Below, in pieces: positions 7,611 to 16,229 of a stretch of DNA of 64,000 bases. The notes under the pieces were generated by a model, which saw only the letters and a list, made by a program, of their open reading frames with translations, searched no databases and was not told the origin of the DNA. The stretch spans positions 60,280 through 124,279 of the forward strand of contig JBALVL010000010.1 in the NCBI GenBank assembly GCA_036961355.1. Direction: 5' to 3'. Each line of letters starts with the position of its first letter. The first letter of the stretch is position 1. A program made the position numbers and the translations under genes. The stretch comes from Motiliproteus sp036961355 (GTDB lineage Bacteria > Pseudomonadota > Gammaproteobacteria > Pseudomonadales > Balneatricaceae).

Positions 7611-9277
7611 AACTGTCCCACAAGGCCTTTTAGGTTGACCGTCAGTTGAGCGATCTCCTCTGTTGCAACAGCAACCTGTTGTGCGCCTGAGCTGTTCTCG
7701 TTAGCGGCTTCGTTAATCTGAGTGACCGATTGATTGACCTGTTCGGCGACGGCGCTTTGCTGCTCCGAAGCGCTGGCAATCTGTAAGTTCATCTCGTTGA
7801 TGGCGGAAACGGCTTGGCCAATTGCCTCTAGCGATAGCCCAGCTTGATTTGAGAGTTTGACCGTTGCGCTGGCTTTGTTATGGCCGCTTTCCATCGCCTC
7901 AACAGACGCCTTGGCCTCGCTTTTTAATCGCCCGATCGTCTGTTGTATTTCTACGATGGAATCCTGTGTCCGGCTAGCCAGCGTTCTAACCTCGTCAGCG
8001 ACTACGGCAAAGCCTCGTCCCTGCTCGCCGGCGCGCGCGGCTTCGATGGCGGCGTTGAGCGCTAGCAGATTGGTTTGTTCGGCAATGGAGGTGATTACGT
8101 TAAGAATGGCACCGACGTTCTCGGTTTCATCATCGAGCCGAGATATCGCATTTTTACTATGTTCAATTTCGGATGCAAGTTCAAGGACAGCTCCGTTGAC
8201 CTGCTCAACCATGGAGCGGCCATGCTTTGTTTCTTCTTCGGCCTGGTTGGTTGACGTGGCTGTTTGCGAGGCGTTGCTCGCAACTTCTTGAACGGTAGCG
8301 GACATCTCGTTTATTGCGACGGAGGTTTGGTCTAGGTCTTCTTTTTGCGCTTCAATGTTTTGTGCGGTCTGGGTTGTTACTGTTGTTAGCTCATGGGTCA
8401 CACTTGTCAGTTGCTCGGTAGCGGCGGCGATCTGAGACATCATGTCGAGCAGTTTCTGCGCCATCTGCTGCATGGCTGTCAGTAGCTGGCCGGTCTCATC
8501 GGTGGAGTGAACCTTGGCTTGAACCGTCAGATCCCCTTCAGAGAGTCGCTTGGCCGTATCGACCGCTTGTGCCAACGGTTTGGTGGTGGCGCGAGTTAGT
8601 ACAACACCCAGAAAAATGCCGATAACACAGGCTGCCACGCTGAGGAAAATCATCCCTTGTAGCGCCGTCTCTTCGTTATGATGGACGGTTTCGAGCGCGT
8701 GCTCAGACATCTTCTCAATGCCGAGCAGTAGCTCGGCAAGATGATGGTTAAGCTGCTCTTGGGCTTGTTCGAGTGTTTTGACGTCATTGGCGGAGACTTG
8801 AGCATGACGATCGAGTTTCGTCATCAGTAGCTCAACGTTTTGCTCGTACAGCTTGTGCTCGGTTTCAATCGACTTAAGCACCTGCTCGAGTGTGGCTAGC
8901 TCCTTCGACTGCTGGTCGGATAACGGATGGGTTTTAGCCGTCGCCAGAATCGCTTCGGCCTGTTTTATCTCTTGGTCGATCTCATGGCCAAGCTCGGTAA
9001 CCGCGTGGTGCAGTTTGGTGACAGAGGTGTCGCTGTCTGTGATGCCGGCGATCCGCATCGCCTTTTCGATCAGCACGGTTTTCTCGAGTTGCTTCACCGT
9101 CACGTCTGAGACCAGTTCGATCAGCGGCATATCTTCGGCTTGAATCGTTGTCATCTCATGGCCGATGGCGCTGACTTTGATGATTCCGTAAACAGAGGTG
9201 ATGATCAGCAAGCTAAGTAACACGGTCACGATAGCGGCGATTTTTTGGCCGATTGGTAGGTTTTTAAATATGTCCAT
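7598..9277 (-). CDS. Methyl-accepting chemotaxis protein (four-helix-bundle type)
   Basis: Transmembrane chemoreceptor of 559 residues. A first membrane helix (about 14-34) is followed by a mostly helical periplasmic region of about 170 residues that looks like a four-helix-bundle sensor, a second membrane helix (about 208-228), a HAMP domain with TTKPL, and the long cytoplasmic coiled coil. The hairpin tip contains QTNLLALNAAIEAARAG and GRGFAVVADEVR, which bind CheA/CheW. No C-terminal CheR-tethering pentapeptide is present. It is a single-gene unit between the regulator and folA. The ligand cannot be told from the sequence. A run of ten G lies 46 bp before the start codon. Confidence 0.93.
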   Translation of the reverse strand: MDIFKNLPIGQKIAAIVTVLLSLLIITSVYGIIKVSAIGHEMTTIQAEDMPLIELVSDVTVKQLEKTVLIEKAMRIAGITDSDTSVTKLHHAVTELGHEIDQEIKQAEAILATAKTHPLSDQQSKELATLEQVLKSIETEHKLYEQNVELLMTKLDRHAQVSANDVKTLEQAQEQLNHHLAELLLGIEKMSEHALETVHHNEETALQGMIFLSVAACVIGIFLGVVLTRATTKPLAQAVDTAKRLSEGDLTVQAKVHSTDETGQLLTAMQQMAQKLLDMMSQIAAATEQLTSVTHELTTVTTQTAQNIEAQKEDLDQTSVAINEMSATVQEVASNASQTATSTNQAEEETKHGRSMVEQVNGAVLELASEIEHSKNAISRLDDETENVGAILNVITSIAEQTNLLALNAAIEAARAGEQGRGFAVVADEVRTLASRTQDSIVEIQQTIGRLKSEAKASVEAMESGHNKASATVKLSNQAGLSLEAIGQAVSAINEMNLQIASASEQQSAVAEQVNQSVTQINEAANENSSGAQQVAVATEEIAQLTVNLKGLVGQFKTA

Positions 9278-9322
9278 ATGAATGCGCCTTTAGATACATA
9301 ACGTCGGATTGTTTTTAGGAGA

Positions 9323-9332
9323 GGGGGGGGGG
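9323..9332. repeat. Homopolymer G10 tract upstream of a chemoreceptor gene
   Basis: Ten consecutive G (C10 on the coding strand of the gene at 7598-9277), 46 bp before its ATG. The remaining 282-bp spacer to folA shows no gene. Long G/C runs in 5' regions slip during replication and can change expression; whether this one does is unknown. Confidence 0.6.
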
Positions 9333-9559
9333 AGAGTGGAAGATGAAAAAACTATCAATAGGTGATTGTGTCTTTTGGGCGCGTATTGTGCAAGTTTTGT
9401 TCAACCGGAAAGAGGGGTGCTCTGGAATGACCTGGCTTAATCGGAATCGTCATTGAATCTGTGCTGATGGGGCGGCTGATTAGTTGCCCCGACCCTATGC
9501 AGCGCATACACTGAGCGCTTTTCGGGCCGCCCTCTTTTTATGTTTCTTATGGAGTCATC

Positions 9560-10069
9560 ATGCAACTGGCTTTGATCGTCGCTCAATCTGAAAACCGCGT
9601 TATTGGACGAAATAATGCACTGCCTTGGCATCTATCGGAGGATCTCAAGTATTTCAAAGCGGTGACGATGGGGAAGGTGATTATCATGGGGCGTAAAACC
9701 TATGAATCGATCGGTCGGCCGTTACCCGGTCGCACTAATATCGTGGTTACGCGAGACCGGGAGTATCAGGCCGACGGCGTCACAGTGGTGTTTTCACTGG
9801 AGCAGGCGATCGAGCAAGCGGCTGCGATCTCTGAGATTAACGGCGTGGCAGAGGCGATGGTGATCGGCGGCTCGGAGTTATATACACAAGCATTACCGTT
9901 GACGAAACGACTGTACCTGACTCAGGTGCATCATCACGTCGAAGGCGATGCCTGTTTCCCCGAGCTGGATCCGACGCAGTGGCAACAAGTCTCGCGACAA
10001 GATTTCGACGCAATCGAGCCCAACCCCTATCGATACAGTTTTATCGTGCTTGATCGTAGTGGGGACTGA
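9560..10069 (+). CDS. folA: Dihydrofolate reductase
   Basis: Reduces dihydrofolate to tetrahydrofolate with NADPH, supplying one-carbon carriers for thymidylate and purine synthesis. The 169-residue length is usual. Visible landmarks are the N-terminal LIVAQSENRVIG strand, the NALPWHLSEDLKYF active-site loop (with the catalytic acidic residue), MGRKTYESIGRPLPGR for NADPH binding, and MVIGGSELY near the C-terminus. The ATG at 9560 has a GGAG ribosome site about 8 bp upstream. birA follows 2 bp after the stop, so the two are probably co-transcribed. Confidence 0.96.
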   Translation: MQLALIVAQSENRVIGRNNALPWHLSEDLKYFKAVTMGKVIIMGRKTYESIGRPLPGRTNIVVTRDREYQADGVTVVFSLEQAIEQAAAISEINGVAEAMVIGGSELYTQALPLTKRLYLTQVHHHVEGDACFPELDPTQWQQVSRQDFDAIEPNPYRYSFIVLDRSGD

Positions 10070-10071
10070 GT

Positions 10072-11049
10072 ATGAGTTTGCAGGCGTTGCTGCAGATTTT
10101 GGCTGACGGTGAATTCCATTCGGGAGAATCGCTTGGAGAAGCGGTAGGGGTGAGCCGGGCTGCGGTTTGGAAGCAGCTCAAAAAGCTTGATGCGTTGGGG
10201 CTTGATTGTCATTCGGTAAAGGGTCGTGGCTACCGCTTGCCTGGCGGCATTAACTTACTACATAAATCACAATTGCAATCGATGTTTAGCAATGTCGTGG
10301 CTGCAGAACTGAGCACGATTGAGTTGGCCCTAAGTCTGCCATCAACCAACCGCTTGGCAGCAGAGCAAGCACAGCAGGGTGATTGCCATGGTCGCTTGTA
10401 TATCGCCGAGCAGCAAACGGCAGGTCGTGGTCGGCGCGGGCGTGAGTGGGCTAGCCCGTTTGCCCGAAATCTTTATTTCTCGCTGACCTGGTCATTTTCC
10501 GGTGGTGCAGCGGCGTTGGAAGGGTTAAGTCTGGTGGTCGGGCTGGCTGTGTTGAAAGGCTTGGCGGTAGAAGGGATTGATGGCGTGGCGCTTAAATGGC
10601 CCAATGATCTGCTCTATCAGGGACGAAAACTGGCGGGTGTGTTGCTGGAGATGAGCGGTGATGCGTCAGGGCAGTGTCAGGTGGTGATCGGAGTGGGAGT
10701 TAATGTCGCGATGCCGAACGAGGCCGCCGCCGATGTGACGCAGCCGTGGACCGATCTGCAACGTATTTCGGGTCGTGAGCTGGAACGGAATCGAATTCTG
10801 GCTTCGTTGATCAATACCTTAGTGCCGATGTTGCAGCAGTTTGAGCAGCAGGGTTTTGGCGCGTTTCGTGAGCAGTGGCAACGGTACAATGCTCATCAGG
10901 GGCAGCAGGTGCGCTTGGCGACTGAACGCTTCTCGCAACAGGGCGAGTGTGTCGGGGTAGATCGAACCGGTGCGTTGTTATTACGCACCGCTGACGGGGA
11001 ACAGGCGTTCCATGGCGGTGAGCTGAGTTTGCGGCCTGTGAGTGAGTGA
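10072..11049 (+). CDS. birA: Bifunctional biotin-[acetyl-CoA carboxylase] ligase / biotin operon repressor
   Basis: Activates biotin to biotinyl-AMP, transfers it to the biotin carboxyl carrier protein and, when charged, represses biotin genes. The 325-residue protein has an N-terminal winged helix (residues about 5-60, GVSRAAVWKQLKKL), the catalytic core with GRGRRGREW (the adenylate loop), KWPNDLLYQGRKLAGVLLE, and a C-terminal SH3-like domain. The start lies 2 bp after the folA stop, and the end overlaps or abuts coaX, so folA-birA-coaX read as one unit. The birA-coaX pairing is common in pseudomonads and relatives. Confidence 0.96.
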   Translation: MSLQALLQILADGEFHSGESLGEAVGVSRAAVWKQLKKLDALGLDCHSVKGRGYRLPGGINLLHKSQLQSMFSNVVAAELSTIELALSLPSTNRLAAEQAQQGDCHGRLYIAEQQTAGRGRRGREWASPFARNLYFSLTWSFSGGAAALEGLSLVVGLAVLKGLAVEGIDGVALKWPNDLLYQGRKLAGVLLEMSGDASGQCQVVIGVGVNVAMPNEAAADVTQPWTDLQRISGRELERNRILASLINTLVPMLQQFEQQGFGAFREQWQRYNAHQGQQVRLATERFSQQGECVGVDRTGALLLRTADGEQAFHGGELSLRPVSE

Positions 11050-11050
11050 T

Positions 11051-11812
11051 ATGGTGGTATTGGATGTTGATATTGGCAACACCCGGCTGAAGTGGCGGTT
11101 GTCGCAGCAAGGTGATGCGGGATCAGAACATGGTTTTATTGCTACTGCAGCGCTTGATCGTGCCGTGCTGCTGGAGGCTTGGAAGGGGTTGCCGCAACCA
11201 CAGCGAGTTCGTTTTGTTTCTGTTGCCAGCGTTGATTCAGAACAAACGCTGATGAAGTTTTGTCACGAGCAATGGCGATTGACTGCGCAGAAGGCGAAGA
11301 CCCAAGCGGCGCAGGCGGGTGTTGTAAATAGTTACAGTAATTTCCAGACAATGGGGGCTGATCGCTGGCTGGTAATGTTGGCGGGGTTTCATCGGGCTAG
11401 CAAGGGCCAGCACAGGCGTGGTTGCTGTGTGGTGGACTGCGGCAGTGCGGTGACAGTGGATTATGTTGACGCCGATGGGCAGCATTTGGGCGGGTTTATC
11501 GCTCCGGGTCTACGTTTGATGCGCAAGGGGTTGCTGAATAATACCCGGCAGATTTTGCTGCCGGAGGAGTCGCAGCAGCGGTTCGACACCCGTCCCGGTC
11601 GGAGTACTGAGGAGGCGGTAGGTCACGGTATTGAGTTGATGCTGGCAGCATTGGCGCAACGTGTGGTGAAGGATTGTGCCGATTGGCTCGGTGCTGATGC
11701 CTTGTTGTTGGTTACCGGTGGTGACGGTGGACGTTTTATCGATGCGGCAGGCTGCGGTGAATGGTGTGCAGATCTGGTGCTCGATGGCTTGGAATGGACG
11801 TTTAGTGAGTGA
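11051..11812 (+). CDS. coaX: Type III pantothenate kinase
   Basis: Phosphorylates pantothenate in the first step of coenzyme A synthesis. Family motifs are DVDIGNTRLKW near the N-terminus (phosphate binding), GADRWLVMLAGFH in the middle, and VVDCGSAVTVDY followed by GGFIAPGL. The ATG at 11051 lies just after the birA stop; a GTG at 11042 would overlap birA by eight bases and is an alternative. At about 253 residues the length is normal. It sits between birA and the SPOR-like gene, an order also seen in Pseudomonas relatives. Confidence 0.93.
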   Translation: MVVLDVDIGNTRLKWRLSQQGDAGSEHGFIATAALDRAVLLEAWKGLPQPQRVRFVSVASVDSEQTLMKFCHEQWRLTAQKAKTQAAQAGVVNSYSNFQTMGADRWLVMLAGFHRASKGQHRRGCCVVDCGSAVTVDYVDADGQHLGGFIAPGLRLMRKGLLNNTRQILLPEESQQRFDTRPGRSTEEAVGHGIELMLAALAQRVVKDCADWLGADALLLVTGGDGGRFIDAAGCGEWCADLVLDGLEWTFSE

Positions 11813-11874
11813 CGGTCGTCGTGTTTAAAGATGAGTGATGAAGGCCGGCTGTACGCGGGCGTGAGGGTTAATGG

Positions 11875-12606
11875 ATGTTGCGTTGGATCTTTTTGATCGT
11901 ATTGCTGCTTAACGCGGTGCTGTACGGTTGGTTTTATCAGGAGCAGGAGAATCGACGCCGGGTGGCCGAACGGGCTGATGCGCGCGTACATGGAGTGGCG
12001 GATCTCGATCTGATCGATGAGGTGCCAGCTTCAGCGTTGCGAGCCCGACAAATGTCACTACCACAGCCTGAGACAGATCTTGTTGTACCTGCTCAGAATG
12101 CGCGTTACTGCTTTCGATTGGGTCCTTTTTCTGATTCACAGGGTTTGGACCGTTGGTTGTCAGATGCTGTGCTGGGGGCGGTGGAACTGCAGCAGGTAGA
12201 GCGTGTTGGTCAGCAGTCCGCTGCTGAGGATGAGGTTGCTTACCGGGTGATGGTTAGCGCGCCTGAAGTGCTTGCGAGTCGGGATCAGTTAATGGCGGAG
12301 ATGCAGCAGTTAGGGTTGGCAGGTGAGTGGGTCGGCACTGGTACAGGTCCGGGAGCGTTGATGGTGGCTGAGTATTCTCGGCAAGATCAGGCGCAGGCGC
12401 TGCTTCAGGCACTGACCGGACAGGGCTATGCGGCTGTGCTGGAGCAGCAAGCTGCTGAGCGGTATCAATATTATCTGTTACTGCGGACCGATACCGACGT
12501 GATAGCGAGCACTACTTGGCTGACCTCGCTGCTGCAGAATTTTCCGTTAGTAAAAAGTGAAAAAAAACTTTGTCAGGGGCTTGCAACCACCACGGGGCGT
12601 GAGTAA
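11875..12606 (+). CDS. SPOR-like single-pass membrane protein
   Basis: Protein of 243 residues with one N-terminal membrane helix (residues 3-19) and a periplasmic remainder. The segment YCFRLGPFSDSQGLDRWL resembles the start of a SPOR fold, and a second stretch later in the protein (about 155-220, ALMVAEYSRQDQAQALLQAL onward) has similar character, so it may bind denuded peptidoglycan. Similar unnamed genes follow coaX in related bacteria. Its end overlaps the -10 element of the downstream tRNA promoter. The SPOR call is moderate; no function is established. Confidence 0.65.
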   Translation: MLRWIFLIVLLLNAVLYGWFYQEQENRRRVAERADARVHGVADLDLIDEVPASALRARQMSLPQPETDLVVPAQNARYCFRLGPFSDSQGLDRWLSDAVLGAVELQQVERVGQQSAAEDEVAYRVMVSAPEVLASRDQLMAEMQQLGLAGEWVGTGTGPGALMVAEYSRQDQAQALLQALTGQGYAAVLEQQAAERYQYYLLLRTDTDVIASTTWLTSLLQNFPLVKSEKKLCQGLATTTGRE

Positions 12607-12609
12607 TAT
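12581..12609 (+). promoter_or_regulatory. Promoter of the tRNA-tuf operon, with A/T-rich upstream element
   Basis: TTGCAA (12581-12586) and TAATAT (12604-12609) are separated by exactly 17 bp and followed by a GC-rich discriminator. An A-rich tract at about 12550-12570 resembles an UP element. This combination is typical of strong, growth-rate-controlled stable-RNA promoters. It lies over the end of the SPOR-like gene, about 27 bp before the first tRNA. Confidence 0.75.
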
Positions 12610-12636
12610 CTGCGCCTCCTGACGCAGGGCTTAAAT

Positions 12637-12712
<76 letters not shown>

Positions 12713-12760
12713 GTTTTGCAGAAGGAAAGTAAGCTTCGGCTTATTTAGAGTAGAAAGCGC

Positions 12761-12844
12761 GGTGAGGTTCCCGAGTGGCCAAAGGGATCAGACTGTAAAT
12801 CTGACGCGCAAGCTTCGGTGGTTCGAATCCACCCCTCACCACCA
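12761..12844 (+). tRNA. tRNA-Tyr (anticodon GTA)
   Basis: An 84-base class II tRNA with a long variable arm, GGTGAGG/CCTCACC acceptor stem, anticodon GTA in ACTGTAAATCT, and an encoded CCA end. Second in the tRNA cluster. Confidence 0.96.
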
Positions 12845-12866
12845 TTCTCTCAAGTTATAAGCTTGT

Positions 12867-12941
<75 letters not shown>

Positions 12942-12985
12942 ACGTTGTTGGTTGGGGAAAAGCAGAATATTGTTTATGAAATGTT

Positions 12986-13060
12986 GCTCCAGTAGCTCAG
13001 GGGTAGAGCACACCCTTGGTAAGGGTGAGGTCGGCGGTTCAATTCCGCCCTGGAGCTCCA
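12986..13060 (+). tRNA. tRNA-Thr (anticodon GGT)
   Basis: A 75-base tRNA with GCTCCAG/CTGGAGC acceptor stem, anticodon GGT in CTTGGTAA, GTTCAATTC T-loop, and an encoded CCA end. Last tRNA before tuf. Confidence 0.97.
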
Positions 13061-13084
13061 TTTCATAGGCAGTGGCCGAGTAGA

Positions 13085-13116
13085 GGGCAGACATAGTGAT
13101 ATGTCTGCCCTTTATT
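13085..13116 (+). terminator. Hairpin between the tRNA cluster and tuf (terminator or attenuator)
   Basis: GGGCAGACATA (13085-13095) and TATGTCTGCCC (13100-13110) form a perfect 11-bp stem with a four-base loop, followed by TTTATT. The T run is interrupted, so partial termination, or a 3' processing boundary for the tRNAs, is plausible. Confidence 0.65.
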
Positions 13117-13162
13117 GCATTGGTGCTTTTGTTTGCTGTGGTTGGGCCGGGAGGCTCGGCTG

Positions 13163-13201
13163 AGTAGTTCTGTTAAGTAGTTCTGTTAAGTAGTTCGGTT
13201 A
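13163..13201. repeat. Three 13-bp tandem repeats in the leader of tuf
   Basis: AGTAGTTCTGTTA occurs at 13163-13175 and 13176-13188, and with one change (AGTAGTTCGGTTA) at 13189-13201. The array ends 27 bp before the tuf start codon and continues into a degenerate AGTTGATAAAA. It lies in the transcribed leader between the tRNAs and tuf. Its role is unknown. Confidence 0.8.
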
Positions 13202-13228
13202 AGTTGATAAAACACTTTGGAGAGTGAA

Positions 13229-14452
13229 ATGGCTAAGGAAACGTTCGAGCGTAATAAACCCCATGTCAACGTTGGTACTATCGGCCACGTCGACCATGGT
13301 AAAACAACTCTGACTGCTGCTCTGACTCGCGTTTGCGCCGAGGCGTGGGGTGGTGAGCTGAAGGACTTCAGCCAGATTGATAATGCTCCTGAAGAGCGCG
13401 AGCGTGGTATCACCATCGCGACCTCTCACGTTGAGTATGACACCCCTAACCGTCACTATGCGCACGTTGACTGCCCCGGACACGCTGATTACGTTAAAAA
13501 CATGATCACCGGTGCTGCTCAGATGGACGGCGCGATCCTAGTTTGTGGCGCAACTGACGGCCCTATGCCTCAGACTCGTGAGCACATCCTGCTTTCTCGT
13601 CAGGTCGGTGTACCTTACGTTGTTGTGTTCCTGAACAAGGCGGACCTGCTGGCTGAAGACTGCGGCGGCGCAGACAGCGAAGAGTATGCTGAGATGATCG
13701 AGTTGGTCGACATGGAGCTGCGTGATCTGCTGACCGAATACGAATTCCCTGGCGACGACACTCCAATCATCCCTGGATCTGCCTTGATGGCGCTGAATGG
13801 CGAAGATGCTAACGAAATGGGTACGACCGCAGTGCGTAAGCTGGTTGAGACTCTGGATACTTACATTCCTGAGCCTGAGCGCGCTATCGATGGTGCGTTC
13901 ATCATGCCTATCGAGGACGTCTTCTCTATCCAGGGTCGTGGTACGGTTGTTACCGGTCGTATCGAGCGCGGCATCGTTAAGACTGGCGAGTCGGTTGAGA
14001 TCGTTGGTATCAAGGACACTCAGACGACCACTTGTACGGGTGTTGAGATGTTCCGCAAGCTGCTCGACGAAGGTCGTGCAGGCGAGAACGTTGGTGTTCT
14101 GCTACGTGGAACTAAGCGTGAAGAAGTTGAGCGTGGTCAGGTTTTGGCTGCTCCGGGCTCTATTACTCCTCACACTCGCTTTGAGGCTGAGGTTTATGTG
14201 CTGGGTAAAGATGAAGGTGGTCGTCACACGCCGTTCTTCAATGGTTACCGTCCACAGTTTTTCTTCCGTACCACCGATGTGACTGGCGCGTGCCAGCTGC
14301 CTGAGGGTGTGGAGATGGTTATGCCTGGCGATAATGTTCAGATGAGCGTTAATCTGATCAATCCTATCGCTATGGATGATGGCCTACGTTTTGCGATCCG
14401 TGAAGGCGGTCGTACTGTAGGAGCAGGTGTTGTAGCTCGGATCGTTGAATAA
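13229..14452 (+). CDS. tuf: Elongation factor Tu (copy in the tRNA-linked locus)
   Basis: GTPase that carries aminoacyl-tRNA to the ribosome. The 407-residue protein shows the GHVDHGKTT P-loop, DCPGHADY, and NKAD motifs in the G domain, followed by the two beta-barrel domains. I chose the ATG at 13229, with GGAGAG 6 bp upstream, giving the universal MAKETFER start; an in-frame ATG at 13217 adds four residues. It is transcribed with the four upstream tRNAs, as tufB is in E. coli. Compared with the second copy at 30080 the first half is almost identical in DNA, but the last 90 residues differ at 12 places. Confidence 0.97.
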   Translation: MAKETFERNKPHVNVGTIGHVDHGKTTLTAALTRVCAEAWGGELKDFSQIDNAPEERERGITIATSHVEYDTPNRHYAHVDCPGHADYVKNMITGAAQMDGAILVCGATDGPMPQTREHILLSRQVGVPYVVVFLNKADLLAEDCGGADSEEYAEMIELVDMELRDLLTEYEFPGDDTPIIPGSALMALNGEDANEMGTTAVRKLVETLDTYIPEPERAIDGAFIMPIEDVFSIQGRGTVVTGRIERGIVKTGESVEIVGIKDTQTTTCTGVEMFRKLLDEGRAGENVGVLLRGTKREEVERGQVLAAPGSITPHTRFEAEVYVLGKDEGGRHTPFFNGYRPQFFFRTTDVTGACQLPEGVEMVMPGDNVQMSVNLINPIAMDDGLRFAIREGGRTVGAGVVARIVE

Positions 14453-14466
14453 CTGATCTTTGTTGG

Positions 14467-14495
14467 TTGCAAACCTCTTGGGGGGCGGATATAAT
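14467..14495 (+). promoter_or_regulatory. Promoter for tRNA-Trp and the secE-nusG unit
   Basis: TTGCAA (14467-14472) and a consensus TATAAT (14490-14495) are separated by 17 bp. The -35 element is the same as that of the tRNA-tuf promoter at 12581. Initiation would fall about 10 bp before tRNA-Trp. Confidence 0.8.
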
Positions 14496-14512
14496 TTGCT
14501 CCCCTTTGTGAC

Positions 14513-14588
<76 letters not shown>

Positions 14589-14688
14589 ATTTAACTATTT
14601 GAATTCGTAAGATTTCGATGGTTAGGTTGGCATAGTTTTTTAGGGTGGTAAATCTACCATCTCCGTCTGTCTATAGAGGCTTCACCGC

Positions 14689-15057
14689 ATGAGTGATAAA
14701 GCGGGTTCTACTGAATCCAGATTTGATTCTGTGAAATGGATCCTTGTTACTCTGCTGGTTGCAGTGGGTGTGACGGGTAATTCTTTTTATTCCGAAGAGT
14801 CGCTGCTGTACCGGGTGCTGGCTCTTCTTGTATTGGCTGCTGTGGCTGGGTTTGTTGCGCTACAGACGGCGAAAGGTCAGTCTTTCTTCTCGTTGTTTAA
14901 AGAGGCGAAAGTCGAGATTCGTAAAGTTGTTTGGCCTACGCGGCAGGAGACGACCCAGACTACGGCGATCGTTGTTGTAGTTGTGCTGCTGACGGGTTTG
15001 GCGCTCTGGGCGATTGATTCGCTGTTGAGTTGGTTGGTTTCTGGAGTTATTGGTTAA
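14689..15057 (+). CDS. secE: Protein translocase subunit SecE
   Basis: Essential subunit that clamps the SecY channel in the inner membrane. The 122-residue protein is the three-helix gammaproteobacterial form: helices at about 15-32, 42-60 and 92-115, with the conserved cytoplasmic amphipathic stretch EVRKVVWPTRQET-like (here KVEIRKVVWPTRQETTQT) before the last helix. The stop shares a base with the nusG start (TAATG), so the two are translationally coupled. Confidence 0.95.
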   Translation: MSDKAGSTESRFDSVKWILVTLLVAVGVTGNSFYSEESLLYRVLALLVLAAVAGFVALQTAKGQSFFSLFKEAKVEIRKVVWPTRQETTQTTAIVVVVVLLTGLALWAIDSLLSWLVSGVIG

Positions 15058-15599
15058 TGGCGAAGCGTTGGTATGTCGTACATGCGTATTCGGGTTACGA
15101 AAAACGCGTATTGCAGTCTCTGAAAGAGCGTATTGAGCTCGAAGATATGCAGGAAGACTTCGGTGATATTTTGGTTCCAACCGAAGAAGTGGTTGAGATG
15201 CGTAACGGACAAAAACGTAAGTCCGAGCGTAAGTTCTATCCTGGTTATGTGCTAGTGAATATGGAGCTCAATGATGCGACCTGGCATTTGATCAAAGGCA
15301 CGCCTCGGGTGATGAATTTCCTGGGTGAGGATCCTAAGACGCCGGGCAAGGTTGCGCCGATCACTGAGAAAGAAGCTGACGCGATTCTGCAGCGGGTTGA
15401 GGCAGGTGTTGATCAGCCGCGTCCCAAGACACTGTTTGAAGCGGGTGAAATGGTTCGTGTTGTTGATGGGCCGTTTGCTGACTTTAGTGGTGTGGTTGAA
15501 GAGGTTAACTACGAGAAGAGTCGGGTTCGTGTGGCTGTGTTGATCTTCGGTCGTTCGACGCCGGTTGAGCTTGAGTTTGGTCAGGTCGAAAAAGACTAA
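15057..15599 (+). CDS. nusG: Transcription termination/antitermination factor NusG
   Basis: Binds RNA polymerase, suppresses pausing, and links it to Rho or the ribosome. The 180-residue protein has the N-terminal NGN domain beginning MAKRWYVVHAYSGYEK, the PGYVLV segment, and a C-terminal KOW domain (GEMVRVVDGPFADFSGVVEEV). The ATG at 15057 overlaps the secE stop by one base; longer in-frame starts inside secE do not match the family. Confidence 0.97.
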   Translation: MAKRWYVVHAYSGYEKRVLQSLKERIELEDMQEDFGDILVPTEEVVEMRNGQKRKSERKFYPGYVLVNMELNDATWHLIKGTPRVMNFLGEDPKTPGKVAPITEKEADAILQRVEAGVDQPRPKTLFEAGEMVRVVDGPFADFSGVVEEVNYEKSRVRVAVLIFGRSTPVELEFGQVEKD

Positions 15600-15794
15600 A
15601 TACAGATTTTTGCGATGAGCAGTGAAGGGTGAAAGCCGTTCGCTGCTTTGTCGTAGTTGATAGATTGAAGTTGTTAGGTTGTCTGTAACGCGAGGTTAAG
15701 TGGCGCGTTAATCATCGGATTTGATTGCTGTTTTTGTTACAGCGGTTGTTAAGCGGGGAGCCGAAAGGCGCTTGCACCCAAAAGAGGAAGTCTC

Positions 15795-16229
15795 ATGGCT
15801 AAGAAAGTAGAAGCTTATATCAAGTTGCAGGTTGCAGCTGGTAAAGCAAACCCAAGCCCACCAGTTGGTCCGGCTCTGGGTCAGCACGGCGTAAACATCA
15901 TGGAGTTCTGTAAGGCGTTTAACGCCCAGACTCAGTCGATGGAAGCTGGTCTGCCGATTCCTGTTGTGATCACGGTTTATGCCGATCGCAGCTTCACCTT
16001 TATCACTAAGACGCCGCCTGCTGCAGTTCTGTTGCTCAAGGCTGCTGGTCTTAAGAGTGGTTCAGGTCGCCCGAATACTGAGAAGGTCGGTTCTGTGAAT
16101 CGCGCTCAGCTTGAAGAGATCGCTACCACTAAGATGGCTGATCTGACCGCTGCAGATATGAATGCAGCTGTGCGCACCATCGCGGGTACTGCTCGTAGTA
16201 TGGGTCTGAACGTGGAGGGTGTTGAGTAA
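15795..16229 (+). CDS. rplK: 50S ribosomal protein L11
   Basis: Binds 23S rRNA at the GTPase-associated centre. The 144-residue sequence starts MAKKVEAYIKLQVAAGKANP and contains the conserved PPVGPALGQHGVNIMEFCK stretch and the C-terminal RNA-binding domain. An AGAGGAAG ribosome site precedes the ATG. The 195-bp leader after nusG probably holds the promoter and the L1-responsive site, but I could not place either with confidence. The stop shares a base with the rplA start. Confidence 0.97.
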   Translation: MAKKVEAYIKLQVAAGKANPSPPVGPALGQHGVNIMEFCKAFNAQTQSMEAGLPIPVVITVYADRSFTFITKTPPAAVLLLKAAGLKSGSGRPNTEKVGSVNRAQLEEIATTKMADLTAADMNAAVRTIAGTARSMGLNVEGVE

